Origin: JABICX01 sp964528765
GTDB lineage: Archaea > Nanobdellota > Nanobdellia > UBA10117 > JABICX01
Direction: 5' to 3'
DNA length: 14,452 nt
NCBI GenBank assembly: GCA_964528765.1
Contig: CAZGVA010000024.1
Span: 1 to 14,452, forward strand
A model generated the notes under the pieces. The model made no database searches and had not been told where the DNA came from. It worked only from the letters and a program-made list of their open reading frames with translations. Positions 13,913 to 14,452 of this stretch are shown in pieces; positions within the stretch are counted from its first letter, which is position 1; every line of letters begins with the position of its first letter. A program made the position numbers and the translations under genes.

Positions 13913-14452
13913 TTAAACTGGAACAAGTGGACTCACAAAAGTTTCTAAGACACCCGCAATTAATAAAATTCCAACAGCTAATAACATTAAATTACCTGCA
14001 TCAAATAAAACTCGCTTAAACTACTGATCCATAAATTCGTGTCGTAAAATTGCTACTGAAATCATTCCACCAGCCAGTCCTCCAACAAAATATGCACCAA
14101 TTTCAGGAATGCCGTGAATCATGTATCTAAGTAATCCTAGTGAAAATCCGGCAAAATATGCAGGTATGTAACTTATACCTGAAATATCACCATATTTTGA
14201 TATAACTTCCCGAGCAACATTTCCAATTGCAACAGCCACAACACTGGCATTCCAAGTTAGAATAAATATTGCACCAGCGCCGTAAATAAATGAGAACATT
14301 AACACAAATAATAATACTTTAAGATTGTTTAACAAAACTGCAGTAAAATATGTGCCTGCACTAATCGCATTAGCAGTGACTTGATTAATATTATTATTAA
14401 TTGTTTGGATTGTATTAATAACAGTATTAATACTATCGCCTTTTGGACCGGC
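13913..14452 (-). CDS. SpoIIM/DUF95 membrane protein, partial, with in-frame TAG
   Basis: The gene enters from the right edge (no stop from 14452 inward; the leftmost TTG at 14335 is not a start). It carries 143 residues up to TAG at 14023-14021, then 35 more codons in the same frame, ending TAA at 13915-13913. Segments: a polar lead (SINTVINTIQTINNN), FFYGAG-like helix LLFVLMFSFIYGAGAIFIL, the conserved SpoIIM piece FSLGLLRYMIHGIPEIGAYFVGG with LAGGMISVAILRHEF, and after TAG FKRVLFDAGNLMLLAVG followed by ILLIAGVLETFVSP. Family members end with exactly such a Lys/Arg-led final helix (K-x-V-L-x-D) closing with E..V.P, so the true protein should include it. UAG may be read through or decoded, or the gene may be broken. 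The archaeal function is unknown. It probably lies upstream of and separate from the aglB operon. Confidence 0.78.
14021..14023 (-). other. In-frame TAG inside the SpoIIM gene
   Basis: On the minus strand the codons read ATG-GAT-CAG-TAG-TTT-AAG-CGA-GTT. The frame is not shifted; only this codon interrupts it. Candidates are UAG decoding (pyrrolysine or glutamine), a CAG/AAG/GAG to TAG nonsense mutation, or a base error. Confidence 0.75.

Noticed and set aside
13825..14019. Plus-strand ORF of 64 codons between aglB and SpoIIM
   Set aside because: It is antisense to the aglB start and the SpoIIM C-terminal coding sequence; composition and product are not protein-like.
14021..14335. SpoIIM as a 104-residue protein starting at TTG 14335 and ending at TAG
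   Set aside because: The frame is open to the window edge, so 14335 is not the start, and the same frame continues past TAG with a conserved C-terminus.
1..14452. tRNA, rRNA, CRISPR array or insertion sequence
   Set aside because: No cloverleaf with TTCGA-type arm, no regularly spaced direct repeats of 25-35 nt and no transposase motifs were seen on either strand.

Overview
The window is archaeal, AT-rich DNA (a hand count of 301-540 gives about 27% GC) with almost no spare sequence. The archaeal assignment rests on a membrane-anchored LonB-type protease, an AglB/STT3 oligosaccharyltransferase with a eukaryote-like GlcNAc-1-phosphate transferase beside it, an RNA 3'-phosphate cyclase, TATA-box promoters placed for leaderless mRNAs, and Shine-Dalgarno sites of the AGGTGAT/GGAGG type. 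The lineage cannot be fixed from sequence alone. A reduced, low-GC archaeon (DPANN-like or a low-GC euryarchaeon) would fit.

Layout. 1-300: a GC-rich (about 46%) FG-GAP/VCBS fragment on the minus strand. 301-3001 (+): an orphan 165-aa protein, a PRC-barrel protein and LonB. 2998-3153 (-): a 51-codon zinc-ribbon gene that appears to start at ATA, tail-to-tail with lonB. 3283-5865 (+): an ABC-2 exporter operon (ATPase plus two permeases), followed at 5930-6103 by a short ribbon-helix-helix regulator gene. 6100-6828 (-): a TIM-barrel sugar-phosphate isomerase/epimerase-like protein. 6917-7558 (+): an orphan helical protein. 7555-8580 (-): rtcA. 8613-9146 (+): a YdjM-like membrane hydrolase. 9252-13861 (-): an N-glycosylation operon in the order aglB, Alg7/AglH-like transferase, GT2 dolichol-phosphate sugar transferase, DUF2304. 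13913-14452 (-): the 3' part of a SpoIIM/DUF95 gene.

How the genes work together. The right half makes and uses lipid-linked oligosaccharide: the Alg7-like enzyme loads the first sugar phosphate onto the polyprenyl carrier, the GT2 enzyme probably makes a dolichyl-phosphate sugar or extends the glycan, DUF2304 is a small membrane partner, and AglB transfers the glycan to Asn. The left half covers membrane proteolysis and export.

Most notable points. (1) The SpoIIM gene has an in-frame TAG at 14023-14021, followed in the same frame by 35 codons of a convincing SpoIIM C-terminus, while none of the 18 final stops identified here is TAG (15 TAA, 3 TGA). This makes UAG decoding (for example as pyrrolysine) a real hypothesis, next to a nonsense mutation or base-call error. 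(2) Three of four convergent gene pairs share a single TTAA as both stop codons. (3) The zinc-ribbon gene has a strong Shine-Dalgarno site at the same spacing as the PRC-barrel gene, but ATA where ATG is expected. (4) rtcA and the YdjM-like gene are driven by interlocked promoters in a 32-nt gap.
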